A DNA stretch of 20,211 bases from 2-01-FULL-45-10 sp964450115 (GTDB lineage Bacteria > Omnitrophota > Gorgyraeia > 2-01-FULL-45-10): assembly GCA_964450115.1 (NCBI GenBank), contig CAYVCD010000021.1:1-20211 (forward strand), in the 5' to 3' direction. Each line of letters opens with the position of its first letter. Positions within the stretch are counted from its first letter, which is position 1. Positions 8,160 through 14,603 of this stretch are shown piece by piece. Both the position numbers and the translations under genes were made by a program. The notes beneath the pieces were generated by a model that was given only the letters and a program-made list of their open reading frames with translations, was not told the origin of the DNA and did no database searches.

Positions 8160-8612
8160 CTAGAAATCTATTTTAAGCCTTGCCAAGGCTATATCTCTCC
8201 GAGGTATGACTGTGCTTATACCTTGGCGCTCTATCACCACATTATCCTTATCCATACCTGCCAATAGACCTTCATGAGTCTTTCTGCCGTCAATAACTTC
8301 AAACGTCGTAAACTCTAAAACCTTGCCCATTGAACGCTCAAAATCCCTGTCAGTCTTTATCGGCCTGTCGAGCCCCGGAGAAGATACCTCCAGTGTATAA
8401 CGATCCTGTATAACGTCCTCCCTGTCGAGCACTTCGCTTAAAAATTTATTGAGTCCGGTACATTCACTTACCGTTATCCCCTGCGATGTATCGGCAACTA
8501 TCCGCAATACAAGGGCAGGGCCTTCGCGCCTGAAGATGATATCTATGAGCTCTATGCCATGGTCCTTCAGGTAAACTTCCGCTATCTCTCTTACTCTATC
8601 TACGATTTCCAT
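8160..8612 (-). CDS. rimP: ribosome maturation factor RimP
   Basis: RimP is needed for assembly of the 30S subunit, at the S12/central pseudoknot stage. From the ATG at 8610-8612 the protein is 150 residues, normal for the family. The N-terminal alpha/beta domain contains GIELIDIIFRREGPALVLRI (19-38) and the signature YTLEVSSPGLDRPI (72-85); the C-terminal SH3-like part ends IPRRDIALARLKIDF. An in-frame TTG at 8622-8624 would add MVKI but falls on the T-tract of the terminator, so the ATG is preferred. No convincing SD precedes either start. The only strong SD nearby (8661-8669) is about 50 bases upstream and fits a leader ORF instead. First gene of the run rimP-nusA-infB-trpS. Confidence 0.95.
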   Translation of the reverse strand: MEIVDRVREIAEVYLKDHGIELIDIIFRREGPALVLRIVADTSQGITVSECTGLNKFLSEVLDREDVIQDRYTLEVSSPGLDRPIKTDRDFERSMGKVLEFTTFEVIDGRKTHEGLLAGMDKDNVVIERQGISTVIPRRDIALARLKIDF

Positions 8613-8655
8613 AATTTTTACCAAAAAAAAATGGGTTTATTAAAGCTAAACCCAC
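8596..8655 (-). CDS. possible 19-codon leader ORF overlapping the rimP start
   Basis: A GTG at 8653-8655 sits 7 bases after the near-perfect SD core GGAGG (8663-8667). It opens a reading frame encoding MGLALINPFFFGKNYGNRR, ending at TAG (8596-8598), 17 bases inside rimP in another frame. Its codons run through the whole terminator stem and T-tract, so a ribosome translating it would disrupt the terminator and would stop close to the rimP start, where it could reinitiate. I do not recognise the peptide and it shows no run of regulatory codons; FFF is simply the T-tract. The SD and spacing are seen directly. Translation and any regulatory role are inferred. The GTG may instead be chance. Confidence 0.35.
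   Translation of the reverse strand: MGLALINPFFFGKNYGNRR
8623..8654 (-). terminator. intrinsic terminator immediately upstream of rimP
   Basis: Read on the minus strand: perfect 8-bp stem TGGGTTTA, 7-base loop GCTTTAA, TAAACCCA, then nine T residues (8623-8631). The T-tract ends 10 bases before the rimP ATG. It may end efp transcripts, but because there is no room for a promoter after it, rimP transcription must read through it. It can therefore be an attenuator. Confidence 0.85.
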
Positions 8656-8662
8656 TTACTCC

Positions 8663-8679
8663 CCTCCTTCAAAAGGAAG
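8663..8679 (-). promoter_or_regulatory. hairpin covering a strong Shine-Dalgarno sequence
   Basis: Minus-strand CTTCCTT, loop TTG, AAGGAGG: a 7-bp stem with one T-G wobble. The 3' arm is the SD of the putative leader ORF. Eight bases separate it from the terminator stem. Pairing would hide the SD. Folding is by eye only. Confidence 0.5.
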
Positions 8680-8700
8680 TCTTAAATTTGTGTGTATATT

Positions 8701-8729
8701 ATGCTACTATAAAGGCCTTTTTATGTCAA
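8701..8729 (-). promoter_or_regulatory. sigma70-like promoter for the rimP-nusA-infB operon
   Basis: The minus strand has a perfect -35 hexamer TTGACA (8724-8729), a 17-base spacer and TAGCAT (8701-8706, 4 of 6 matches to TATAAT). An alternative -10, CATAAT at 8698-8703, is better but spaced 20. It starts 6 bases after the efp stop. Transcription from about 8694 would give an 80-base leader carrying both hairpins. Confidence 0.55.
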
Positions 8730-8735
8730 GCTTAA

Positions 8736-9299
8736 TCATGCTCTGCCGAGGTATTGCCCGTTCCTTGTATCCACCTTTACTATCTCGCCCTCTTCTATAA
8801 AAAGCGGCACGTTAATGACTAACCCTGTCTCCAATGTAGCCGGTTTCAAGGCTTTGCCTGAAGTATTGCCTTGCGCGCCCGGGGCAGATTCTGTTACTTT
8901 GAGTTCAATGCAAGTGGGAAGCTCAGCGGTAATGGGCTTACGATCGTGATACATGAGACTTATCTCTATGTTCTCCTTAAGATAATCTTTAACTCCAGCC
9001 AATATCTCAGCATCAAGCACTATCGTCTCATAAGTCTCCATATCCATGAAATGAAACCCTGAATGGTCGTGGAATAGATACTGCCCCTTCTTAGCCTCCA
9101 AGTCCACCTTATCAACATAGTCCGAAGCGCTATAACGCCTGTTCGCCAACCTTCCGTCAACTATGTTCTTCAACTCTGTCTGGTACATGGCCCTTAAGTT
9201 ACCGGGCGTCCTGTGCTCCACATCCGTAACGGCATACAGCTGGCCGCCGTCGTTTATTATCATGCCTTTTTTTAGATCTGAAGCCTTCATCTTGCTCAT
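8736..9299 (-). CDS. efp: translation elongation factor P, Asn at the tip position
   Basis: A 187-residue EF-P, which binds beside the P site and relieves ribosome stalling at polyproline stretches. The KOW-like N-terminal domain (MKASDLKKGMIINDGGQLYA), the central OB domain and the C-terminal OB domain (SGKALKPATLETGLVINVPL, then FIEEGEIVKVDTRNGQYLGR) are all present and full length. The loop that reaches the peptidyl-tRNA CCA end reads EHRTPGNLRAM. Aligned by P32-G33, the residue normally modified (Lys34 in E. coli) is Asn34, so the beta-lysyl, rhamnosyl and aminopentanol modification routes do not apply to that position. The ATG at 9297-9299 follows SD AGGAG with about 10 bases spacing. 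It appears monocistronic or at the head of the rimP run: a promoter lies upstream and a terminator downstream. No EF-P modification gene is visible. Confidence 0.97.
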   Translation of the reverse strand: MSKMKASDLKKGMIINDGGQLYAVTDVEHRTPGNLRAMYQTELKNIVDGRLANRRYSASDYVDKVDLEAKKGQYLFHDHSGFHFMDMETYETIVLDAEILAGVKDYLKENIEISLMYHDRKPITAELPTCIELKVTESAPGAQGNTSGKALKPATLETGLVINVPLFIEEGEIVKVDTRNGQYLGRA

Positions 9300-9333
9300 T
9301 ATCTTTCTTCTCCTATCTTCTTATCAGGGCACG

Positions 9334-9361
9334 ATTGTATCACAAGCAGAAAAAAAATCAA
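9334..9361 (-). promoter_or_regulatory. sigma70-like promoter for efp
   Basis: Minus strand: -35 TTGATT (9356-9361), 16-base spacer, extended -10 TGATACAAT with TACAAT at 9334-9339. A start near 9327 leaves a leader of about 28 bases that includes the efp SD. The T8 run lies in the spacer. Confidence 0.65.
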
Positions 9362-9388
9362 TGGAAATGTTTATTGGTGGGTATTCCG

Positions 9389-9422
9389 GGCGAGGCCTGG
9401 GTGGAGTTAACCACCCAGCGCC
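9389..9422. repeat. inverted repeat 1: 8+4 bp stem with 4-base bulge
   Basis: CTGGGTGG (9397-9404), loop AGTTAA, CCACCCAG (9411-9418) is a perfect 8-bp stem. After a 4-base bulge (AGGC) on one side, GGCG (9389-9392) pairs with CGCC (9419-9422). It is not followed closely by a T-tract on either strand, so it is not a simple terminator. Confidence 0.75.
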
Positions 9423-9484
9423 AAGCATCCTCTCTCGGAACTCTAGCGTCTAAATCTTACTTCGTACATCGATTAATAAAGTCT

Positions 9485-9509
9485 ACCAAATTTGCCACGC
9501 AAATTTGGT
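9485..9509. repeat. inverted repeat 2: perfect 10 bp stem
   Basis: ACCAAATTTG (9485-9494), loop CCACG, CAAATTTGGT (9500-9509): ten uninterrupted pairs with a five-base loop, the strongest palindrome in the gap. AT-rich core with GC-rich ends. No T-tract follows. Confidence 0.8.
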
Positions 9510-9514
9510 GCCTA

Positions 9515-9536
9515 CTGCGAGGCTATTGCCTTGCGG
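9515..9536 (+). repeat. inverted repeat 3: 9 bp stem with two G-T wobbles
   Basis: CTGCGAGGC (9515-9523), loop TATT, GCCTTGCGG (9528-9536). Two of the nine pairs are G-T on the plus strand, which would be A-C mismatches on the minus strand. If this folds as RNA, the plus strand is the better candidate. Confidence 0.65.
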
Positions 9537-9552
9537 GCTACCTTCAATACCA

Positions 9553-9580
9553 AGTATACTCGTCATCAAGAAAAAAACAA
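9553..9580 (-). promoter_or_regulatory. promoter-like pair reading into the palindromic element
   Basis: Minus strand TTGTTT (9575-9580), 16-base spacer, TATACT (9553-9558). It would transcribe the palindromic element towards efp from about 9546. The -35 lies in a T-rich run, so chance similarity is possible. Confidence 0.35.
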
Positions 9581-9643
9581 TGGAGAATAACTTAGTTTTT
9601 TATTAGTTAACTGAAGGAAATTTTGATCGTGTTAGGGGATGAA

Positions 9644-11356
9644 CTACTTAGATATGAGGAGCTGTTTCAAATGGGTTGCTGCATCTTTAGACTTAACTTC
9701 TGTTACGCTGCGGTCCTTCCTATTCTTGATCTCTATCACATCCTTTTTGGCGTTCTTCTCTCCTATGATTATCTGAACAGGTATCCCGATCAGGTCGGCA
9801 TCTTTAAACTTTATACCCGCGGAAATATCCCGGTCATCAAACAGAACTTCATACCCTGCCTTCGTAAGGTCTTTATAAACCTCTTCGGACACTTCTTTAA
9901 CTTTTTTGTTCGCAACGTTCAAAGCAACTATCATAATCTGATAAGGGGCGATCGACATAGGCCATATAATGCCGTCCTTATCATTGCTCGTCTCGATCAA
10001 TGTGGGTATTATTCGGGTGACCCCGATACCGTAACAACCCATTACTGCAGGTACGGTCTTTCCGTCCTGCTCCAGGATCCTCGCGTCGAGCACTTCGGAA
10101 TATTTTGTCCCGAGCTTAAAGGTATGCCCCACTTCTATGGCGCGCTTGATATCGATATCCTTGCCGCAAGATGGACACTTGTCGTCTTTGGTTATTATCC
10201 TTAAGTCGGCGAACTCCTTTGTCTCAAAGTCCCTGCCGATATTGACGTTGATAAGATGCGCATCCTTCTTATTCGCGCCGGTGACGAAATTCACCATATC
10301 TTTTACGCTGTTATCGGCCACTATCCTCACTTTTTTAAGCGCCACAGGGCCTGAAAATCCGGCGGGAGCGCACGTTATTGTTTCTATGGTCTTTTCGTCG
10401 GCAAGTTCCAGAACGGAACATTTTAAATAATTTTTCAGTTTCGTTTCGTTCGCTTCAAAGTCGCCTCTCAATAAAAGCGCCACAACATTTTCATCCGCCT
10501 TATACAGTAAAGTCTTTACCAACTTTGTGGGCTCGACCTTGAGAAACTCAGAGACCTTATCTATCGTCTTTATATCCGGCGTCTCAACTTCGGCTATAGG
10601 TAAGTTCTTCGTCGCGGCCTTATGACCCGAACCCGAAGCCTTACAAGCCGCTACCTGTGTGCTTGCGGCGTATTTACATTTCCGGCAAACCGCTATCACG
10701 TCCTCACCCGCCTCCGATGGCACCATGAATTCGTGTGAAATATTGCCGCCCATCATACCGGGATCGGCTTCTACCGGGATATAAGGAAGTCCGCATCTTT
10801 CGAATATACGGCAATACGCTTCATACATCTTCTTGTAGCTCGCTTCCATGCCTTCTACGTCGCGGTCAAAGCTATAGGCGTCTTTCATTATGAATTCTGA
10901 TGTTCTCATCACGCCAAAACGGGGTCTCGGCTCATCCCTGAACTTCGTCTGGATCTGATAGAGTATGAGAGGCAAGTCTTTATAGGATTTTATATTGTTG
11001 GCGACGAGATCCGTTATGATCTCTTCATGCGTGGGCCCCAGAACGAGTTCTTTATTATGTCTATCCTTGAACTTTATCAATACAGCCCCGAGAAGCTCAT
11101 ACCGGCCCGTCTTCTTCCATAGATCGGGCGGATGCATTGCCGGCAATAGGACCTCTTGAGCGCCCCCGCGATTCATCTCCTCGCGGATTATATTGCTTAC
11201 CTTTTGAAGAACTTTAAGCCCTAAAGGAAGATACGAATATGCCCCCGAGAAGAGCTTCCTCACAAGAGCGGCCCTGATCATCAGCTTGTGGCTTATGACT
11301 TCCGCTTCCTGCGGATCTTCTTTAAGCGTTGGAATTAAACTATCTGTCCATCTCAT
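9644..11356 (-). CDS. proS: prolyl-tRNA synthetase (bacterial type with editing domain)
   Basis: A 570-residue class II synthetase that charges tRNA-Pro, the normal length for the bacterial type. Motif 2 is FRDEPRPRFGVMRTSEFIMK (139-158), motif 3 GCYGIGVTR (440-448). Between them an INS editing domain (about 225-395) that hydrolyses mischarged Ala-tRNA-Pro contains Lys279 in KLVKTLLYK. It is flanked by two CxxC pairs (CRKC at 224-227, CPSC at 394-397) typical of the family. The C-terminal anticodon-binding domain begins near SIAPYQIMIVALN. The ATG overlaps the ispG stop as ATGA. It is the last gene of its run. No clear terminator follows it. ProRS and EF-P genes being neighbours is suggestive, since EF-P acts on proline codons, but they have separate promoters here. 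Confidence 0.97.
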   Translation of the reverse strand: MRWTDSLIPTLKEDPQEAEVISHKLMIRAALVRKLFSGAYSYLPLGLKVLQKVSNIIREEMNRGGAQEVLLPAMHPPDLWKKTGRYELLGAVLIKFKDRHNKELVLGPTHEEIITDLVANNIKSYKDLPLILYQIQTKFRDEPRPRFGVMRTSEFIMKDAYSFDRDVEGMEASYKKMYEAYCRIFERCGLPYIPVEADPGMMGGNISHEFMVPSEAGEDVIAVCRKCKYAASTQVAACKASGSGHKAATKNLPIAEVETPDIKTIDKVSEFLKVEPTKLVKTLLYKADENVVALLLRGDFEANETKLKNYLKCSVLELADEKTIETITCAPAGFSGPVALKKVRIVADNSVKDMVNFVTGANKKDAHLINVNIGRDFETKEFADLRIITKDDKCPSCGKDIDIKRAIEVGHTFKLGTKYSEVLDARILEQDGKTVPAVMGCYGIGVTRIIPTLIETSNDKDGIIWPMSIAPYQIMIVALNVANKKVKEVSEEVYKDLTKAGYEVLFDDRDISAGIKFKDADLIGIPVQIIIGEKNAKKDVIEIKNRKDRSVTEVKSKDAATHLKQLLISK

Positions 11357-12378
11357 AAATTATTTATTATCTCTTTAATGGCGTTCTTCGCAGAAACTTT
11401 TTTGACTATCTTCCCTTTTTTAAAAAGCATCCCGCTTCCCTTGCCAAATGCTATGCCGATATCCGCCTCTTTGGCTTCGCCCGGGCCGTTGACTTCACAG
11501 CCCATAACTGCGATGGTAAGCGGCGCGCCAGTTTTAAGCTTTAAGCTGTAAGTTGTAAGCTTCATCTCCAGTTCGTTCACTATCTTTACTAAATCGACCT
11601 GGCAGCGGCCGCATGTCGGACAGGATAAGATCTGCGGTCCGAAATTTCTTAAGCCTAAAGAACTTAATATCCTTTTAGCCGCGCGGATCTCTTCTACCGG
11701 ATCGGCTGTCAGCGATACTCTTATGGTATCACCTATTCCGTCCAGGAGAAGCGCGCCTATGCCTATAGATGACTTGACTATGCCGAGATCGTAAGGTCCG
11801 GATGCCGTAACTCCCAGATGCAGCGGATAATCACAGAGCCCGGATATCTTCCTATAGGCTTCCACGGTCTTTATGACATCGGAAGCCTTAAGAGATATGA
11901 TTATATCACGAAAATCCAACTCTTCAAAGATTTTGACATACTTAAGCGCGGACCCGACGAAATCCTCAGAGGTCGATCCTGAATTAACACCGATCCTGAT
12001 AGGTATCTTCCTCTCCTTCGCGGCTCTTACAATCTCGACGATATCGTCCGACTTTTTGATGTTCCCGGGGTTGAGACGTATCTTGTCGGCGCCGTTGGCT
12101 ATACACCTCAATGCTAACCTGTGATCAAAATGGATATCACAGACTATGGGTATATCGGTCTTTCTTTTAATATCCCTTACGGCGTCCGCGTCTTTGACTG
12201 TTTTGACCGCAACTCTCACGATGTCGCATCCGGAACTCTTCAGGCGTTTTATCTGAGAGACCACGGCACTTATGTGCGACGTCTCGACCTTGGTCATCGA
12301 TTGTATCGACACGGGCTCTGCCCCGCCGATCTTGATGCCGCCCACTTTAACAACTCTCGCCTCTCTTCTCTTGATCAT
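11353..12378 (-). CDS. ispG: 4-hydroxy-3-methylbut-2-enyl diphosphate synthase (IspG/GcpE)
   Basis: A 341-residue 4Fe-4S enzyme that reduces methylerythritol cyclodiphosphate to HMBPP, the penultimate step of the MEP pathway. The TIM-barrel part begins VKVGGIKIGGAEPVSIQSMT (11-30) and includes CDIHFDHRLAL and DKIRLNPGNI. The C-terminal cluster domain has CPTC (Cys253, Cys256), MGC (Cys294) and the ligand Glu301 in NGPGEA. The distance Cys256 to Cys294 is 38 residues against 32 in E. coli. The extra residues (TTYSLKLK region) are encoded by a heptanucleotide tandem repeat. The ATG abuts the rseP stop (TAGATG) and has SD AGGAG. The stop overlaps proS. It works with dxr, two genes upstream. Confidence 0.97.
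   Translation of the reverse strand: MIKRREARVVKVGGIKIGGAEPVSIQSMTKVETSHISAVVSQIKRLKSSGCDIVRVAVKTVKDADAVRDIKRKTDIPIVCDIHFDHRLALRCIANGADKIRLNPGNIKKSDDIVEIVRAAKERKIPIRIGVNSGSTSEDFVGSALKYVKIFEELDFRDIIISLKASDVIKTVEAYRKISGLCDYPLHLGVTASGPYDLGIVKSSIGIGALLLDGIGDTIRVSLTADPVEEIRAAKRILSSLGLRNFGPQILSCPTCGRCQVDLVKIVNELEMKLTTYSLKLKTGAPLTIAVMGCEVNGPGEAKEADIGIAFGKGSGMLFKKGKIVKKVSAKNAIKEIINNL
11530..11560. repeat. heptanucleotide tandem repeat inside ispG
   Basis: Four 7-base units read TTTAAGC, TTTAAGC, TGTAAGT, TGTAAGC on the plus strand (11533-11560), with a partial AGT before them. On the coding strand the unit is RCTTAMA. The unit is not a multiple of three, yet the ispG frame is intact through it. It coincides with a family-level insertion. 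Confidence 0.75.
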
Positions 12379-13461
12379 CTATCTCCTGAAGAACTTCCCT
12401 ATATGGTCAAATACTCCGAACTTAATTATATCGCTATAGAATATGAATACGGTCAACAGTATCAATAATCCCACGCCTACATTCGCTATATTCTCCTGCA
12501 CTTTAACCGACAGAGGCCTGCCTCTTAACTTCTCAATAAGAAGAAAAAGGATATGGCCGCCATCGAGCACCGGCAGCGGCAATAGATTAAATATGGCGAG
12601 TGACGCGCTCAGCATGGCCATGAGGTGAAAGAGATAGATGAGGCCCATTTGCGCCGCCTTGCCCGTGATTATGAATATACCTATCGGACCTGTCATCGAC
12701 TCTTTTACCGAAAGCCTGCCGGTGGCAATGGACCATAGCGCCTTATACGTTACCGTGGTAAGGTCGATGATCTTCTTGAAACCCTTCGAGAATGATTCGA
12801 AGAAGCCGTATCGCACGCTCTCTATTCTTTGCGAAGGAGCTATGCCCAAAAGGGCTATCTTAGTCTGCTTACCGAATATGTCTTTGACCTCTCTTATGAT
12901 GGGCTGTATGTCGATCTCGGATATTTTGCCGTTCTTTTCCACCGTGAGCCTTATGGGCCCTTCGAGATGCTTGTGAATTATCTCGGTCATATCTTCCCAG
13001 TACTTCACGCCTTTGCCATCCGCTTTAATAATCTTATCGCCAACCACCAGGCCGGATTTTTCGGCCGGATAGTCCTTTAATAGCGAGCCCACCTCCGTAG
13101 TAAGAGTCGGGCTTCCGAACATGAATATCACGGAAAATATCAGGAATGCCAGCACGTAGTTGAGGAGGGGGCCCGCAAAGATCACCTGAAAGCGGTCCCA
13201 TATAGACCTCGAGAGGAACTCGAAACTCTTTCCGGTCAGGCTTTCACCGGGCTCGTCACCGGCCATCTTGATATAGCCGCCAAGCGGTATAGCGGATATG
13301 AGATACTCCGTATCTCCCCTATGAACGGAAAATAGTTTCGGCCCGAAACCGAAAGAGAACTTCTCTACGCGGACCCCTATCCGCTTCGCCGCAATAAAAT
13401 GCCCAAACTCATGTACCAGCACCAGAACGCTTAATACTATTAAAAAATATACTAACGACAC
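12379..13461 (-). CDS. rseP: RIP site-2 zinc metalloprotease RseP
   Basis: A 360-residue polytopic inner-membrane protease that cuts anti-sigma factors or other substrates within the membrane. Zinc motif HEFGH (17-21) lies in the first membrane helix and LDGGH (299-303) in a later one, after NLLPLPV. FGFGPKLF (37-44) follows the first helix. One PDZ domain is visible (about 121-190, EKSGLVVGDKIIKADGKGV); E. coli RseP has two and is about 450 residues, so this is the shorter single-PDZ form. The start is GTG at 13459-13461, overlapping the dxr stop by 10 bases, with SD GGAGA about 10 bases upstream. Position between dxr and ispG is a common arrangement. No anti-sigma factor gene is visible here. 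Confidence 0.95.
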   Translation of the reverse strand: MSLVYFLIVLSVLVLVHEFGHFIAAKRIGVRVEKFSFGFGPKLFSVHRGDTEYLISAIPLGGYIKMAGDEPGESLTGKSFEFLSRSIWDRFQVIFAGPLLNYVLAFLIFSVIFMFGSPTLTTEVGSLLKDYPAEKSGLVVGDKIIKADGKGVKYWEDMTEIIHKHLEGPIRLTVEKNGKISEIDIQPIIREVKDIFGKQTKIALLGIAPSQRIESVRYGFFESFSKGFKKIIDLTTVTYKALWSIATGRLSVKESMTGPIGIFIITGKAAQMGLIYLFHLMAMLSASLAIFNLLPLPVLDGGHILFLLIEKLRGRPLSVKVQENIANVGVGLLILLTVFIFYSDIIKFGVFDHIGKFFRR

Positions 13462-14603
13462 AGTCTTACTGTCTCCTCTCTCGCCCAGGATTCGGCTCCC
13501 ATTATATCGCCTATCGAGGGCTCTTTGATCGATCTCTTGTGATGCTCCAACACCTTTTCTATCACAGCGGGTATGCGCGAAAATTTAATCTTACCCTTGA
13601 GATAGCTATTTACGGCCTCTTCATCGGCGGCATTGAGTACGGCCGGATACGTTCCGCCTCTTTTTAGGGACTCGCGCGCCAACCTTAAGCATGGAAATTT
13701 ATTCAGATCCGGCTTTCTGAACGACAGATTACTTATCTTTGAAAAATCGAGGAACTCCACCTCGGTGCATAAACGCCCAGGATACGTAATGGCATACTGT
13801 ATGGGTATGCGCATGTCCGGAAGGCTTATCTGGGCGAAGACTGTTCCGTCAATAAGCTCGATCATGGAATGCACGGCCGCTTCCGGATGCACCAGCACTT
13901 CGATCTTTTCTTCATCAATGTCAAAAAGCCATCTTGCCTCGATAACCTCCAGCCCCTTATTCATCATGGTAGCCGAATCTACCGATATCTTGCTGCCCAT
14001 CTTCCATTTGGGGTGTTTCAGGATAAAGTTGCGCGAATATTTATCGAACCTGCTTTTCGGGATATCAAGAAGAGGGCCGCCGGTCGCGGTAAGGTAGATC
14101 TTATTTAAGAAGGGCCTCTTCTCGCTTCCTAAACACTGAAATATAGCGCTATGCTCGCTATCTACGGGTATTATCGGGAGACCGTACTTTTTTGCCAATG
14201 GCATTACTATCGAACCGGCGCTCACCAGGCTCTCTTTATTGGCAAGGGCTATTCTTTTTTTGTTCTTTATGGCAGATATGAGAGGTGCTATACAGGAGCT
14301 CCCGGTTATCGCGAAGATTACTATGTCGACGTCTCTACGCGAGACTATCTCCTCAAGACCGCTCGCACCATTCAGTATATCGATCCCGGGAGGAACCATA
14401 GATTTAAGTTTTCCGGCCAGCGCCGCGTCTCTCAAACAGAGTACTTTAGGATCGAAGTTCCGTGCCTGGACTGAAAGCGTCTTTATGTTTGAATCTGCGG
14501 AGAGCGCGACTATTTCGAATTTGTCATTGAGCGAGGATATTACCTTAAGCGCGTTAACCCCTATGGAGCCCGTGGAACCTAAGAGGGCTATTCTCTTTTT
14601 CAT
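13452..14603 (-). CDS. dxr: 1-deoxy-D-xylulose 5-phosphate reductoisomerase
   Basis: A 383-residue NADPH-dependent enzyme that converts DXP to methylerythritol 4-phosphate, the first committed step of the MEP pathway and target of fosmidomycin. The nucleotide-binding motif GSTGSIGVNAL is at 9-19. ANKESLVSAG (121-130) and VDSEHSA (147-153) give metal ligands Asp148 and Glu150; Glu219 in NKGLEVIEA is the third. TATGGP (172-177) and the flexible active-site loop HPKWKMG (197-203) are present. The C-terminal helical domain ends near GDIMGAESWAREE. The ATG overlaps the cdsA stop as ATGA. The end overlaps rseP by 10 bases. Confidence 0.98.
   Translation of the reverse strand: MKKRIALLGSTGSIGVNALKVISSLNDKFEIVALSADSNIKTLSVQARNFDPKVLCLRDAALAGKLKSMVPPGIDILNGASGLEEIVSRRDVDIVIFAITGSSCIAPLISAIKNKKRIALANKESLVSAGSIVMPLAKKYGLPIIPVDSEHSAIFQCLGSEKRPFLNKIYLTATGGPLLDIPKSRFDKYSRNFILKHPKWKMGSKISVDSATMMNKGLEVIEARWLFDIDEEKIEVLVHPEAAVHSMIELIDGTVFAQISLPDMRIPIQYAITYPGRLCTEVEFLDFSKISNLSFRKPDLNKFPCLRLARESLKRGGTYPAVLNAADEEAVNSYLKGKIKFSRIPAVIEKVLEHHKRSIKEPSIGDIMGAESWAREETVRLCR

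Larger units (their letters stand above)
9378..9554. other. palindrome-rich intergenic element of unknown function
   Basis: This fills most of the 344-base gene-free region (9300-9643) between proS and efp. It holds three independent inverted repeats (listed separately) within 177 bases, bounded by an imperfect inverted pair: GGTATT at 9380-9385 and AATACC at 9546-9551. It has no convincing ORF and its GC-rich stems stand out from the AT-rich flanks. It could be a REP/MITE-like repeat, a structured RNA or a degraded insertion. Only one copy is in this window, so repetitiveness cannot be judged. The remaining 9581-9643 stretch is AT-rich and I see nothing definite in it. Confidence 0.5.

Noticed and set aside
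8613..8624. TTG start for rimP at 8622-8624
   Set aside because: It lies on the terminator T-tract with no SD, and adds only four residues before a normal ATG start.
9389..9422. Inverted repeat 1 as an intrinsic terminator
   Set aside because: No T-tract directly follows on either strand. The nearest minus-strand T-run begins about 30 bases later and lies in the efp promoter spacer.
9335..9595. 86-codon plus-strand ORF in the proS-efp gap
   Set aside because: It begins with TTG, has no clear SD, overlaps the efp promoter and reads straight through all three palindromes. The translation resembles no family I know.
9571..9601. AAAAAAC / GTTTTTT stem as a bidirectional terminator for proS
   Set aside because: Seven pairs with only one G-C, a 16-base loop and no GC-rich stem make it too weak to call, although it sits where a proS terminator would be expected.
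9623..10204. 193-codon plus-strand ORF opposite the end of proS
   Set aside because: Shadow of the proS coding frame. The antisense residues track conserved ProRS codons.
13633..14097. 154-codon plus-strand ORF opposite dxr
   Set aside because: Complete overlap with a well-conserved gene on the other strand, no SD and no family resemblance.
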